Source: Ailurus styani (Eukaryota > Chordata > Mammalia > Carnivora > Ailuridae). Taken from it: a stretch of DNA of 64,000 nucleotides. How positions within the stretch are numbered: position 1 is the first letter of the stretch; every line of letters begins with the position of its first letter. The stretch spans positions 937,683 through 1,001,682 of the forward strand of contig LNAC01000019.1 of the NCBI GenBank assembly GCA_002007465.1, in the 5' to 3' direction. The notes under the pieces are model-generated. The model ran no database searches. It was not told the DNA's origin and was given only the letters and a program-made list of their open reading frames with translations. The translations under genes and the position numbers were made by a program. Shown here piece by piece: positions 36,222 to 47,299 of this stretch.

Positions 36222-36432
36222 TTTTTTTAAAGATATTTATTTATTTATTTATTTATTTGACAGAGAGAAAGAGAGAGCGAGAGAGAGAGCACAAGGAGGG
36301 GGAGCAGCAGACAGAGGGAGAAAAGGGCTCCCTGCTGGACAGGGGCCCTGAGGCTGGGCTCAATCCCAGGACCCTGGGATCATGACCTGAGCCGAAGGCA
36401 GATGCTTAATAACTGGGTCATCAAGGTGCCCC
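36222..36432 (-). mobile_element. Can-SINE
   Basis: Reverse orientation with a (TTTA)n tail. Perfect 16-base target duplication AATAGATACATTTTCT at 36206-36221 and 36433-36448. Confidence 0.96.
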
Positions 36433-36526
36433 AATAGATACATTTTCTAATAATAGATCCTATAGCTAAAATAAATGTGTTCTTTATCTTCTATCTCTAA
36501 ATATGAAGGATGTGTAAAAGTAAAAC

Positions 36527-36551
36527 AAATCACTTTAAAATAAAGTGATTT
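36527..36551. repeat. Perfect 11-base inverted repeat with partial duplicate
   Basis: AAATCACTTTA (36527-36537), a 3-base loop and TAAAGTGATTT (36541-36551). A related copy with AATCACTTTAAAAGTGACT lies about 90 bases downstream (about 36627-36645), next to a similar (AAAAT)n run, suggesting a short local duplication. Confidence 0.7.
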
Positions 36552-36649
36552 AAAATAAAATAAAATATACTCTGGTTTCTCTTCAGATCACATAAATCTT
36601 TCACCTTTTAAAATAAAATAAAATAAAATCACTTTAAAAGTGACTACTT

Positions 36650-37760
36650 TGTACACTGGAGCCCTTTGAATTGTCATCCTGATAATTTACGAGTATTATT
36701 GGTTATTATTAACTAATAGTTCATAGGGTTTTACCTGTTATTTTAGATAAAATGCTCTAGTTTCCCGTTTTATTTTTACTAAGACATTAATAATTCTCCA
36801 TTGCCATAATTCTATCTATTCTACCTATAAAATTAATTCTATCTATAAAATAATGTGAAAGAGTGACTAATCCTGCAACAAATAAAACTACATATTTTGG
36901 TAGAAAGAACACTCGTCTATATTCAGAATACCTAGATTATAACCCCGGCCACATCATAGACTCACTAAATTTAGAGAATCTATAGTCAAGGGGAAAATAC
37001 TTTTGACTATTTAGTCCAAACCCACAAAGGAAAGGATCTGAATCTTAGAGAAATGCATTGCCATATCTCCCGATTCCTACCCCTTGGATCTCTCCATCTC
37101 TGCAGTCTAAGAACTTACAATAAACTTTACAAATAGAAGGTACATTTTATAACTAATTAGATTATGAAAATATCTTATGTCTTGACTCTCTTGGACACAT
37201 CTCCAAAATTCAGTATTGTTGTAAAGATTACATAATAGTGGTAGCCTTAAAGTTTTGAAATATGAATACAAATCCATTTTGTAAAACTTTCTTGAGTGAG
37301 ATCAACTATAAAAAGTCATTAAATTTTGATCCATATACCTTCATTACATATTTCACTATTTTATTTGTGTGGGTTTTTTTTGGTCCTCATATTACCTTTT
37401 AGTATAAATAACTAAACAAGGTGGATTGTGTGAGTATAGTGGAGGTGGGTGGAGTGTATAATATGCAAATTCACAGATGCATATCTTTTTATCAATTATT
37501 CATTCATTCATTCACCTAATTATTCAACACATATTGACTGACTGCCCGCGAACTCTGGAACACAGAAAAATGAGACATGGTAGCCTCCGAACCTCAAAGT
37601 CCAGGAAGATACAGACATGCCAGCCTAGGATTACAGCACAGAGCACTGTGCTGTGAGTGAGCTGAGAACAAGTGAGGTGAGAACATGGATGATGTTGATG
37701 TAGGCTGCTCAGGAAAGGACAAGCTTCTAGGAGAAGATAATAGCTGGATTTAATGGCTTA
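36650..37760. other. Unassigned AT-rich sequence
   Basis: No open frame or clear repeat. CATTCATTCATTCACC and TTCAACACATATTGACTG at about 37500-37540 hint at an old L2 or MIR end. Confidence 0.35.
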
Positions 37761-37764
37761 TAGG

Positions 37765-37950
37765 TTTAATAATAATAATGCTTACAAATGCCAGGTGCTA
37801 TTCTAAGCACTTTACATCTATTTATTTAATCCACACAACAACCCTTTGAGGTAGGTCCTATTATTGTCCCCATTTTATACAGGAAGCAACCAAGATTCAA
37901 GGTCACTGAGTTATAAAGTGGCAGAACTTGTATTTGAACTCAAACAGACT
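37765..37950 (-). mobile_element. MIR fragment
   Basis: Good reverse-complement MIR: GCCAGGTGCTATTCTAAGCA, CACACAACAACCCTTTGAGG, TTGTCCCCATTTTATACAGG and AAAGTGGCAGAACTTGTATT. Confidence 0.88.
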
Positions 37951-38109
37951 CAAGGTAGTGACAAAGGAAAGGGAGTGAGGGTGGACAAAAAGGATGAGTT
38001 AAGGTTACAGGTGTTAGCAACAGCAAATCATAAAAGCTTTGTGTGACATTTGAACAACAATGAACTTATCCCAAAGGCTATAATTATGCAAGGCTCTTCA
38101 GTGTATCAA

Positions 38110-38420
38110 AAGTATGATTCAAGTACACACATTCTCACTCCTATCCCTTTGTTACATTACTATCAGGAATGTCGTTCTTATGCCCTTGCTCTTTTTTTTT
38201 AATTCTTTCCCCTCTTTCAAAATCTACTTTGTGACACTTCCAGCCTATACACCCCGCTATCCCACTCTTCCAGCACAAATGGCCCTTACCACATAATTCA
38301 ATAATCCTATCTGATATTGTGTACTAATTTTCCACATGCACTTACCTAATTTCCCCATAAAGGCATGTTTTATTCCCCTTCTATATTCCCGCAGCATTTA
38401 TTGAGGATCTAGAAGCTACC
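38110..38420 (+). mobile_element. Possible L2 fragment
   Basis: CT-rich text with L2-like clauses (CCCATAAAGGCATGTTTTAT). Weak. Confidence 0.3.
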
Positions 38421-38859
38421 CATAGAATAAAACTTACTTTATAATAAAAATTGATAAATTGATAATATTTAGGAACAGTGGAATATGTTGTTATTGCTCT
38501 TGCTTAAAGCAAAAATTTCCCAACCTCTCTATCCGGTCTTTCTGGGTGTTTTTTGCATAATCAAGAGATTTAAATCTCAACAATAGATAATTATAACTTG
38601 CTTGGCAAATGCCCAAACTGCTGCCCAGATTAATGGAGGAAGAAAGATAAAATAATAAGAATAAATCACAGCACATATATTAGCACTCACTGACTTTCTA
38701 ATATCCTACTTCATAACCAGTATTACTTTCAAGATAATCATTACATTTTAAGATTAGAAGTTCTCTTCAGTGTTTATGTTGTTTTCCTACACCTTCCAAT
38801 TCACCAATCTCCACCCCCACTATTCAGACAGGATTTAATTTTTAAATTAGCCTTGACAC

Positions 38860-39105
38860 TTGAGAAACTATTTTTAAAAATCTCCCACGTAGGAAATTCC
38901 ATATCCTTCCATAGTAATTCATCCTACTCAGCCACCTCTTCCCTATGTTTAATCTAAATCCCACACGTTGCAGTTGGGGGCTATTTCCTCTTGTTTTGAC
39001 CCCTGCTGTGTAAATGGAGAATGGATGATTATCATCAATTATGACTAAACATTCTTTTTAAAAGAATTTAAAGTCCTATTAAACAACCCAGGCCTCTCTT
39101 GTGTA
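38860..39105 (+). mobile_element. Very old dispersed repeat (CR1/L3-like, tentative)
   Basis: CACACGTTGCAGTTGGGGGC, CTCTTGTTTTGACCCCTGCT and GGAGAATGGATGATTATCAT match the upstream half of the ancient repeat family whose downstream half is at 12430-12890. Name uncertain. Confidence 0.35.
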
Positions 39106-39925
39106 TTTTAATAATCATAGTAATTTTAATCTATGCTCATAGATCTTACTTCCTACTTATTTTTCTCTTCACTACTAAACTCTAACTCATCTACATTTTT
39201 TTGTGCAGAATCCAGAGCTTAAAAATGGGACCCACGGACTGTCTGGCTAATGGTAGGCATAAGTGGAAGATGACCTCATGGTTCCTGATTTCTGTACTTC
39301 TATTCCTGCCTCTCATTATGGTGCCTCCACCCCTTATAGGGCTACTTTTGTTTCATTGCTTGATAATCACAAATAGCCATCAGCCAGACTAAGGAAGATT
39401 ACAGATCAAGGATTCCCTTTTGGTAATTATTGTTCTGTCCCAAGTACTTCAACTCTTACAGTCTTAATCATAATTCTCTGTGAATCTCTTATTTACTATT
39501 TGTCCACATTAGTAAGGAATCCACATTAAGAATGCTGGTCCTATCCTCTAAGACTGACACCATTTTAGCAACAAATTTTAAGGTGTTTCGTTTTTTTATT
39601 TTTCTAGGTTACTGGCCACTTTGTCCCTACCACCCCATTCCAAGTTGGCATGTATCTTTATAACCATGTTCTGAGTTTGGTTCTCTGTCCAGTGAGCCTC
39701 CATAAGGTGGTTATAATCTGATTCCCTATTAAATGGTGAGTGTTTCCTATAGGATATAATTTTAAACATGTTAAAGTCAAGATAGACTGCATCAAACCTT
39801 TCTCAGACCCACCTTTCTAGATCATAATTAATGAGTCTAACAAGGTTTTGTTCTTCAAAGTACTAAATAACCTGTCCAAGTTTTTTTTTTTAATCTTTAA
39901 TTCAAGTCACCCTTTTTTAACTGTA
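39106..39925. other. Unassigned AT-rich sequence
   Basis: No convincing open frame or repeat. Confidence 0.4.
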
Positions 39926-39930
39926 AAAAT

Positions 39931-40556
39931 TATATTAGTCAGGGACACCTGGGTGGCTCAGTTGGTTAAGCCTCTGCCTTCAGCTCAGGTCATGATCTCA
40001 GGGTCCTAGGATTGGGCCCTGCATTGGGCTCTCTGCTCAGTGGGGAGCTTGCTTACCCCTCTTTCTTTGCCTGCCTCTCTGCCTACTTGTGTGCTCTCTC
40101 TCTCTCTCTCTCTTTCTCCCTGTCAAATAAATAAATAAAATCTTTTAAAAAAATTATATTAGTTAGAGCTGTCCTAACAAAGTACCACACTGGATGGCTT
40201 AAAAAAACAAAAACAAAAACAAAAAACAAAAAAACACCTTGTTTTCTCATTGTTCTGGAGGCCAGGAATTCAGGATCAAGGTATTGGCAGGGCAGATTTC
40301 TTCTGAGGCCTCCCTCCTTGGCTTATAGATGGCCATCATCTCCCTGTGTCTTCACATGGCCACCCTTCTATACAAGTCTGTGTTCTCAAGTCTTAGAGGA
40401 ACATGTCATATTAAGATTAGATCCAACCCCAATGACCTTGTTTAATCTTAATAATCTCTTCAAAGACCCTCTTCAAATCCAGTTACATTCTAAGGTACTG
40501 AGTGTTAGGACTTCAACATATGAATTTTGCAGCAACATAGTTCAACCCATAACAAA
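39931..40556 (-). mobile_element. MLT1-type MaLR LTR, split by a SINE
   Basis: Reverse-oriented LTR: GCTGTCCTAACAAAGTACCA, TTGTTCTGGAGGCCAGGAAT, CTGTGTCTTCACATGGCCAC and TAGGACTTCAACATATGAAT, ending AACCCATAACA. This mirrors the LTR at 32946. A SINE (39940-40149) entered within the first ten or so bases. A run of CAAAAA units at about 40202-40235 has expanded in place of the LTR's A-rich polyadenylation region. Confidence 0.82.
39940..40149 (+). mobile_element. Can-SINE
   Basis: Forward; head GGACACCTGGGTGGCTCAG, tail AAATAAATAAATAAAATC. Perfect 14-base target duplication AAAATTATATTAGT at 39926-39939 and 40150-40163. Confidence 0.97.
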
Positions 40557-40559
40557 ATA

Positions 40560-41865
40560 CATACTTATCCTTTATTGTCTTCCTTCCTCCACTAGGTATA
40601 ATATTATTGACAACTTACCAGAAATGCTTCTCTGCCTTGTTTTATTTTTTCTCCCTCAATGACTTCCCAATCCCCAACGTAGGATTTTTTATTGTCCTAA
40701 AGGCTTCACTAATTCTCTATATTTCTTTTAAACATCTTTCTGGTGTTGCTCTTTTTATGACAGCAAAGCAGTTTATCATTTCATTCAAACTGAGCAACTC
40801 ACTGAGGAAAAAACAGACTTCACCCTTAGCAGAGCTGATTGGTCTGTATCATCAGGGTTGCCTTAATGCAGTTGCCTTAAATGCAGCCTTGATAGTATTC
40901 ACAATTATTTCCATTTCAAATGTAGCTCTGTGTTCAGAAACTTCTATTTTTTTCATCTTTCATTATGTTTTATGTTATTTTCTCAAAGTATGCTTAGCTC
41001 TTTTGGATTGGTTTGCTCCTTAAGCCCTCTCAGTGTGGAGATTTTTCTTCAAACTAACCCCCTAAGATTATTGAAGTCTGATTTCTGAAACACATGAATT
41101 ATAATACACTGATAGAAAAGAATTTGTGAAGTAGCTACAATCAACAAAGACATTAATAATTGAATTAAAAGACTAAGCCCAGATTCCCCAGTATCAGCTC
41201 TAACTGACACTGCCAGGTTGAAACATGGGGAGTGTCTTCCCAAAACTGTCTTTGATACCTTCTCCTTTTAACTGGTTCCCTTCATGAATCTTATTAATTC
41301 CTTTAGTGCTCCCTTTGTGTAGATTATTTCCAGTCCTATCTTTACATACTCAAGTTTTCAGCTTTATTTTGGGCAGCTCTAGCTAAATATTGCCCCCCAT
41401 CAATATAACGTCCTTTAAATCTGCTTCTTCTCCAGGTATCTCCATTTCTCTTGATCCCCATTTTCCCAACTATCCAGGCTGGAAACTTTATCAACAGAGG
41501 CATGGCTTTTCTCTTCCTTCACTAAACAATCTTTGATTTCTGCCTTCATTTCCATCACCATCACCCTCCTTTAAGGCTTCATTATCTCTGACTTAAACCA
41601 GTCACTGGTCACGTAACAAGCATCTTCATTTGCTGACTTCCTCTCTCTCTACCACCACCACCAATGCATCCCAGGCCCTATCTAGTCTAGACTGGCATTT
41701 CCCACAGCAAGTTGTATAGACAGGGAATACAGGTAAGAAAATGGCCAAGTTTCTTAGAAATCAAGAGAGATGTTAAACAAAAATTTTGCTTCCCTTAAAC
41801 ACCTCCCAGTTCAAAGAATATACATATGTGAAATGCCTTCTAATGCCTACTGAATAAAGTTCAAA
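40560..41865. other. Unassigned sequence
   Basis: A 138-codon open frame (40607-41023, plus) is rich in Phe, Leu and Ile as expected of T-rich DNA; I see no domain. The remainder is CT-rich and may include decayed L2. Confidence 0.35.
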
Positions 41866-41869
41866 TTCT

Positions 41870-42115
41870 TTCTCTAAATAAGATATTTAATGCCTTTCAT
41901 ATTCTAGCTCTAATTTCCTTACAAATCTCCTTTAATGCTTCAAAATAATGGACATTTCTTTATTCCTCCCATATACCCTGAGCTTCCACAGCGGTATTCA
42001 TGCCATTCACTCTCTCCTGATGCATACTCTCTAGTTTCTACTCATCATTCAAAGTTAAGTTTTTATGTGGTATTTTCTGCAATGTGTTCAGATATGAGGG
42101 ATTCATATCCAACCC
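41870..42115 (+). mobile_element. Probable L2 fragment
   Basis: TAATTTCCTTACAAATCTCC, CACTCTCTCCTGATGCATAC and CATCATTCAAAGTTAAG resemble the L2 3' coding region in order. Confidence 0.4.
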
Positions 42116-42126
42116 ATCCTCTAAAC

Positions 42127-42921
42127 TAGGGGTCTCCAAACTACTATAAACACACGCCAAAGGAAGAGCAAATGATCTACTGGAATATGGAAAGAAAATA
42201 TTTGAAATCTATTTTCAGCTAGCTTAAGAAATAAACAAGAAATTGAGTTACCATTACTTAATAAACAAATTGACACTGGGACACTCGCTGGGCCTCTCCT
42301 TCAGATATGGATGCCATAGCAAGTAGTCTGAAAAGTCTGGAGTTCCACAATGAAGAAGCATTTATTATGACACACAGCTATCATTTATTTTAGCATATTA
42401 TGACATAATGTTGTGTGTGTAGGCATTTGGTCTTACCTACTTTTTAATTAAACTAAGCCTCACATCTTGCTTAATAATTTTTCTAAAGGAACTCACAAAT
42501 TAAAAATAGTATTAAAATGTAAGCACCAACAAACAAGAATTAAATAACAGAAGTAATTTTCCCCTCTCCCAAATATGAGCTTTACATCAGCCACACTAAA
42601 TGTAAAAACAATGACTGTTGACTCAGATCTGACATTTAACCACATTCTCATCAACAAAAAATTATTCACAGTATATTTAAGAAAGTAGGAAGAGTTTTGT
42701 ATTGTTCAATATAATTAAAATAATTTAAAAAAATACTGCCTGTTTCATCTCCACATTAATTTCCTCTTTAATTTCCAGTTTTATATATGACTATAATGTA
42801 TGTAATATTTATGAACTGAGTTTATGTACATTATTTACATAAAAATAATAAATATCTTTTACATAGACACACAAAAAATTTTATTAATGGACTGCACAGT
42901 GAAAAAGTGTGGGGATCACTT
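42127..42921. mobile_element. Probable hAT-type non-autonomous DNA transposon
   Basis: The left end TAGGGGTCTCCAAACT and the reverse complement of the right end (AGTGATCCCCACACT, from 42906-42920) agree at about 11 of 15 bases, like a hAT terminal inverted repeat. The 8-base flanks CTCTAAAC (42119-42126) and TTCTGAAC (42922-42929) agree at 6 of 8. The interior is AT-rich and non-coding. Boundaries and family are inferred by eye. Confidence 0.45.
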
Positions 42922-43027
42922 TTCTGAACTAACATAGCACACTGCTCATACATCTTTTGTAGAATTCACTGCTTTCTTCCTTTTATTAGAGCCATTTATA
43001 GATAGGCATTTTTTGGCTCCCCATTTC

Positions 43028-43180
43028 TTCTAAACTATAATCTCCTGGAGGACAAGGATATCTTGTCTTATTCACATTTAATTGTCCACAGTGATTAATA
43101 TGTTTATTGAGCACATTAAAGCTTGATTGTTCAATAAGTGTGTGGTGGAAGGATGAATGGAAGGCTAGATGAGTAAATGG
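43028..43180 (+). mobile_element. L2 3' end
   Basis: AATCTCCTGGAGGACAAGGA, TTCACATTTAATTGTCCACA and CAATAAGTGTGTGGTGGAAG match the L2 3'UTR. A 162-codon minus-strand open frame overlapping it (43474-42986) is not a gene. Confidence 0.65.
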
Positions 43181-44227
43181 GAAGGTGAATATGTTGTGGT
43201 TTAAAGTGCTCTTTAAATTGTTTCTAGTTGGATTATGAAGAAGTTCACTTAAGAAATCACTCCTAAGGCAAGAAGGCATACAGAGTATCTTGGGTGGGGC
43301 TGTAAGAACCAACCTAGGACTCCAGAGTTCCCTGATAATAATGTCGTATTTCAGGAAGTAAAAGACAGAGTCCAGATTAGTACTGGAAACAGTTTCTCTC
43401 TTTGAAGAGAACCAGGGTTCCTGACACATTCTCCATTGCCCAGAAGAAAAGTGCCTGGCTGCTTTCATCATCAACAGAAGTTTTCTTCTGACATGTATTC
43501 TCTGAATCTGCCATCTCTGCTACATACACTATAACCCAGGGCCTGATTTGTTACCTAAAATGAACTGACTCACCAGGAAATGTATTTTTACTACTCTTTT
43601 TAGCTGAGTATCACAGCTCTGTTTACAGTTTAAATGTTCATGACAGCAGACAGATTAAAAAAATCATGCACAACAACCACTGATGATAAAACATTTTAAT
43701 CACGAAAGTCCTTCTCAAGGCTAGCACTGTAATTATCAAGGGTTTAGTGTCTCCTCCATTTAGGGAGACACAGGCAATAATACATGATAATGCCCTTTGA
43801 CACCAATAAACCTAGAAAGGAAGAATAGGAATGAATCTGAACAAAAAGAGTTTCATAGGGAGAAGTAATGTCTGAATCTGATAAGAAAACTGTAGCACAT
43901 ACTGCATTCAAAGAAAGGACTGAGGTAATAGGATAAACCGGTGTGAATAAAGAAAATGCAACAAAAGTATCTGTAAAGAGAGAGAGAGATAAAAGGAATG
44001 CACACTCTCAGTGTTGTGTGAGTGCTATTTTGGGGTACAGATGCTTTACTGTACATCAGAACACTCAGAGTTTCAAATACATTAGTCATTTTGTTTCTGA
44101 CAATTCTTACCTAAACAGAGCTCATGGGGTCTCGATATCACAAAGACTAGAACCAGGTTCAACCTTGAAGTGGCCTCTATTTACTCTGCCACAAAATGAC
44201 CAGAAGAGCAAAGGGATCAAGTCAGCT

Positions 44228-44228
<1 letters not shown>
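43181..44228. other. Unassigned sequence
   Basis: No open frame above 95 codons beyond the frame overlapping the L2, and no named repeat. Confidence 0.4.

Positions 44229-44268
<40 letters not shown>
44229..44268. repeat. (GA)20 microsatellite
   Basis: Twenty uninterrupted AG units, expected to be highly polymorphic. Confidence 0.97.
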
Positions 44269-44269
<1 letters not shown>

Positions 44270-44740
44270 CTGCCCACCAACCCACTCCTCAGCACCACAA
44301 CATCTCATGGTTTGTAGAGGATAACTTAAGCTCCCAAATTACAAAGTCCCAGCGAGTCTTGTAAATCCAACTGTAGTTGAAGTATAAGTCCACTAGATGT
44401 TAAGAATTGAATAGCTGCATGATTGAAGAGTGGGAGGGGAATTTGGGGAAGACCAGGGAACTCTTGGAATGAGAATGTAGATTTGTTGCCAGTTCACTGA
44501 AGCTCAGCTAGAATTTTAACCAGCTTACTCCAGGCAGTTCAGAGCTCCCTGTGTGACTTTAAGCCAAGCCAACACTAGAACTCTTTCATGGAGGAAAGGA
44601 AAACATATAGTTTGGAGAGAGGGCTATAAAGCCCCATACTAATTCCAAAAGACAGGTGTTAAAGTGAAATTAAAAAACAAAACAAAACAGACCTGAGATA
44701 CAAACATTTGGGCAAAAAGTTTAGCAATTTCTTATAAAGT
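44269..44740. other. Unassigned sequence
   Basis: No open frame or repeat recognised. Confidence 0.4.
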
Positions 44741-44754
44741 TTTATATATATATA

Positions 44755-45265
44755 TATTCATTCCCATAATGCCATAACAATTTCATTCTTATGAATCCAA
44801 GAGAAATGAAAATATATATTCTCACAAAGACTTGTACAAGAATGTTCATAGCAGCTTTATTCATAATAGCAAAAGCTGGAAAATCCCAAATGTGCAACAA
44901 TATGAAAATGGATAAACAAATTATGAAAAATATACATATAATATACTTCTAAAAAATATGAACTATTGATACACACAGCACATATGAATCTCACAGACAT
45001 TATGTTGAATAAAAGAAGTCCAACACAAAAGAATACATGCTGTATTATTCATTCTGTGAATATGTAAAACAGGCAAAACTAATATATAATGAAAAAAATT
45101 AGAACTGCAATTGCACAAGGGAGAGAAAGAGAGAATTAATTTAAGAAGGGGATCTTTTCTGGGATGATGGAAATGTTCAGTATCTTTAAAAGAATGTGGC
45201 TTACATTCAATATGCATTTATCAAAATTCATTGAATTATATAGTCAATATTTCCTGGTAATGGTA
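44755..45265 (+). mobile_element. Old L1 3' end
   Basis: ATTCATAATAGCAAAAGCTG, ATGAATCTCACAGACATTAT, CATGCTGTATTATTCATTCT and TTATCAAAATTCATTGAATT are L1 C-terminal and 3'UTR phrases in order. A short TA run (44743-44757) precedes it. Confidence 0.85.
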
Positions 45266-45328
45266 AATAAATACTGAGGTCTAGTTAGTAGGTTTGTTTT
45301 ATCCCTGTGGTTTGGGTTAGCAATTCTT

Positions 45329-45508
45329 CTTTTTTTTTTTAAGATTTTATTTATTTATTTCAGAGAAAAAGAGAGAGAGCACAGAGGGAGAGTGAGAAGC
45401 CGGCTGCCTCGTGATCAGGGAGCCCAATGCAGGTCTCAATCCCAGGAATCTGAGATCATGACCTAAGCTGAAGGCAGGTGCTTAACCAACTGAGCCACCC
45501 AGGCACCC
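45329..45508 (-). mobile_element. Can-SINE, first of a tandem pair at one target
   Basis: Reverse orientation, somewhat diverged. Flanked by TGGGTTAGCAATTCTT at 45313-45328 (left) and 45509-45524 (right), a perfect 16-base duplication. The right copy is also the left duplication of the next SINE. Confidence 0.95.
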
Positions 45509-45524
45509 TGGGTTAGCAATTCTT

Positions 45525-45742
45525 CTTTTTTTTTTTTAAGATTTTATTTATTTATTTATTTATTTATTTGACAGAGAGAGAGAGAGCAGATCACAAGTAG
45601 GCAGAGAGGCAGGCAGAGAGAGAGGAGGAAGCAGGCTCCCTGCTGAGTGGAGAGCCCGATGAGGGGCTCAATCCCAGGATGCTGAGATCATGACCTGAGC
45701 CGAAAGCAGAGGCTTTAACCCACTGAGCCACCCAGGCACCCC
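45525..45742 (-). mobile_element. Can-SINE, second of a tandem pair at one target
   Basis: Reverse orientation, near-consensus with a (TTTA)n tail. Left flank 45509-45524 (TGGGTTAGCAATTCTT) and right flank 45743-45758 (TGGGCTAGCAATTCTT) differ at one base. It is less diverged than its neighbour, so is probably the later insertion. Confidence 0.95.
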
Positions 45743-45969
45743 TGGGCTAGCAATTCTTAAACTGAATTCTATGTATTCTAATCTTGAGCAAATGAGTAAA
45801 TGTGTTAAGGATAATGAGGTTCAAGTTTAACATTGTAGAAGAAAGTTACAAATGTGAAAAAGAGGAAATTATAGTGTATACAATGTTGTTGCATTGGAAT
45901 AGGAGGCATCAGTATGAACTCAGTTTTTAATGGATAAATGGATAAATAGTGATGATGATAAATACATGG

Positions 45970-46015
45970 ATAAATAGATAATGGATGGATGGATAGATAG
46001 ATAGATAGATAGATA
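45970..46015. repeat. (GGAT)n/(GATA)n microsatellite
   Basis: GGAT units grading into about six GATA units. Confidence 0.93.
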
Positions 46016-46019
46016 AGTG

Positions 46020-47290
46020 ATAGTTTTCAGTTCTGTCTACTTAAAAGGAGCTAGAACTGATGATTCCAGTAGCAATGAGTATATCTATTCCTTATATCTG
46101 GCTTCTAATTAATAGTGAAATGTGCACTAAAAAGGGCCAGAGATCCATGAGAAAAGACTAATTACAGAGCTGGAGCAGGGAAAGTATAAAATGATCCTGG
46201 AACATCTTATATAGAAATCCAGAAAGTGGTCATAGAATGATGGGAATGTATTAAAAGGACACCAAATTTTAATTTCTGCTTCTACTTTCACCCTATCAAA
46301 AACAAGCCAAATAACACACAAAGTCGTAGTTTTTTTTTTGTGTGTGTGTGAACTCATCAGATAGCTTATGATGAAATAAACCAAAATGAAATAAAGTCCA
46401 GAATGTGACAAGCCCTTTGTAAAAAAGTGTCCTATAACTTCGACCTTCTTTTGTAGGAAAATGTGAATGAGAAGAAGCCACCATTAATAGGTTTCAGGAG
46501 AAACTACTTGAACTTTCTAAGAATTTTAAAGACTAAATGACAGTTGATGTGATGTTCAGAATTCTGAGGACTGCACAAAGAGAATCTACACCTGGTATAC
46601 TCATCATATCTTTCCCATAGGCCCTCACTAAATGCTCATGCAAAATATTCTGAGTGGAGAAAGAGAGTTGAGATAGAACCCCTAAAACACATGCACTTGC
46701 TGAATGCTGAGAGTAGGGGAGGACAAATGAGAAACACCCTTCAAGGAAACCACAGACTCTCATTACATATTTCTCAGAGGTTTTCCACAGCTGGAGAAAG
46801 AATAGGAGAGCTAAGAGAGACACCATTGAAGAGCAGGTGCCCAGAACCTGAGTCTCGTTGAGCTCTTCTTCCCTGTCTGTCAAACATACCATGCTAAATC
46901 CCTCATAGTCACTCTGAGCATTCACTGCTATAATTTTCTGCAGTCCAAAGGCAAGGGCAATACAGGAGAGCAGAAAGAGATCTCTTCAAAGACAGAAAGC
47001 AAGGGGGCAAAACATGATGGCAAAGGGAACACTTTTGCAACATAAAAAGCTGGAAGCCAGTTTATAAAGCAGAATGAGAGTCCAGTTGGTATAGAAAACT
47101 CAAGTTTGTTTGTACAAAGAGTGCTTGCTCTGCCAAAGGTAAAGAACTGACTCACCCCTGAATCATTAACCTAATGGTATACTAAATCTAATTAAAACAA
47201 CAGTAAATTCCACTCTCAGCTCAACTACAGTTTAGATGGACTTCTGACAGAAAAAAGGGAGTTCCCTTTTCTGAGCAAATATATTATTTA
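46020..47290. other. Unassigned sequence
   Basis: A 130-codon minus-strand open frame (46925-46533) and a 75-codon one (47155-46928) show no recognisable domain. The right end may belong to the 5'UTR of the old L1 that follows. Confidence 0.35.
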
Positions 47291-47299
47291 CTTCAGTCT

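Noticed and set aside
40607..41023. 138-codon plus-strand open frame with membrane-like composition
   Set aside because: The Phe/Leu/Ile richness follows from T-rich DNA; no signal peptide, motif or neighbouring exon supports it.
42986..43474. 162-codon minus-strand open frame
   Set aside because: It overlaps an L2 3' end on the opposite strand and shows no protein-like features.
45313..45758. Possible CRISPR-like or satellite array because of three spaced identical 16-mers
   Set aside because: The spacers are complete SINEs and the 16-mers are target-site duplications.
46533..46925. 130-codon minus-strand open frame
   Set aside because: No recognisable domain or conserved motif; length is unexceptional for 64 kb in six frames.
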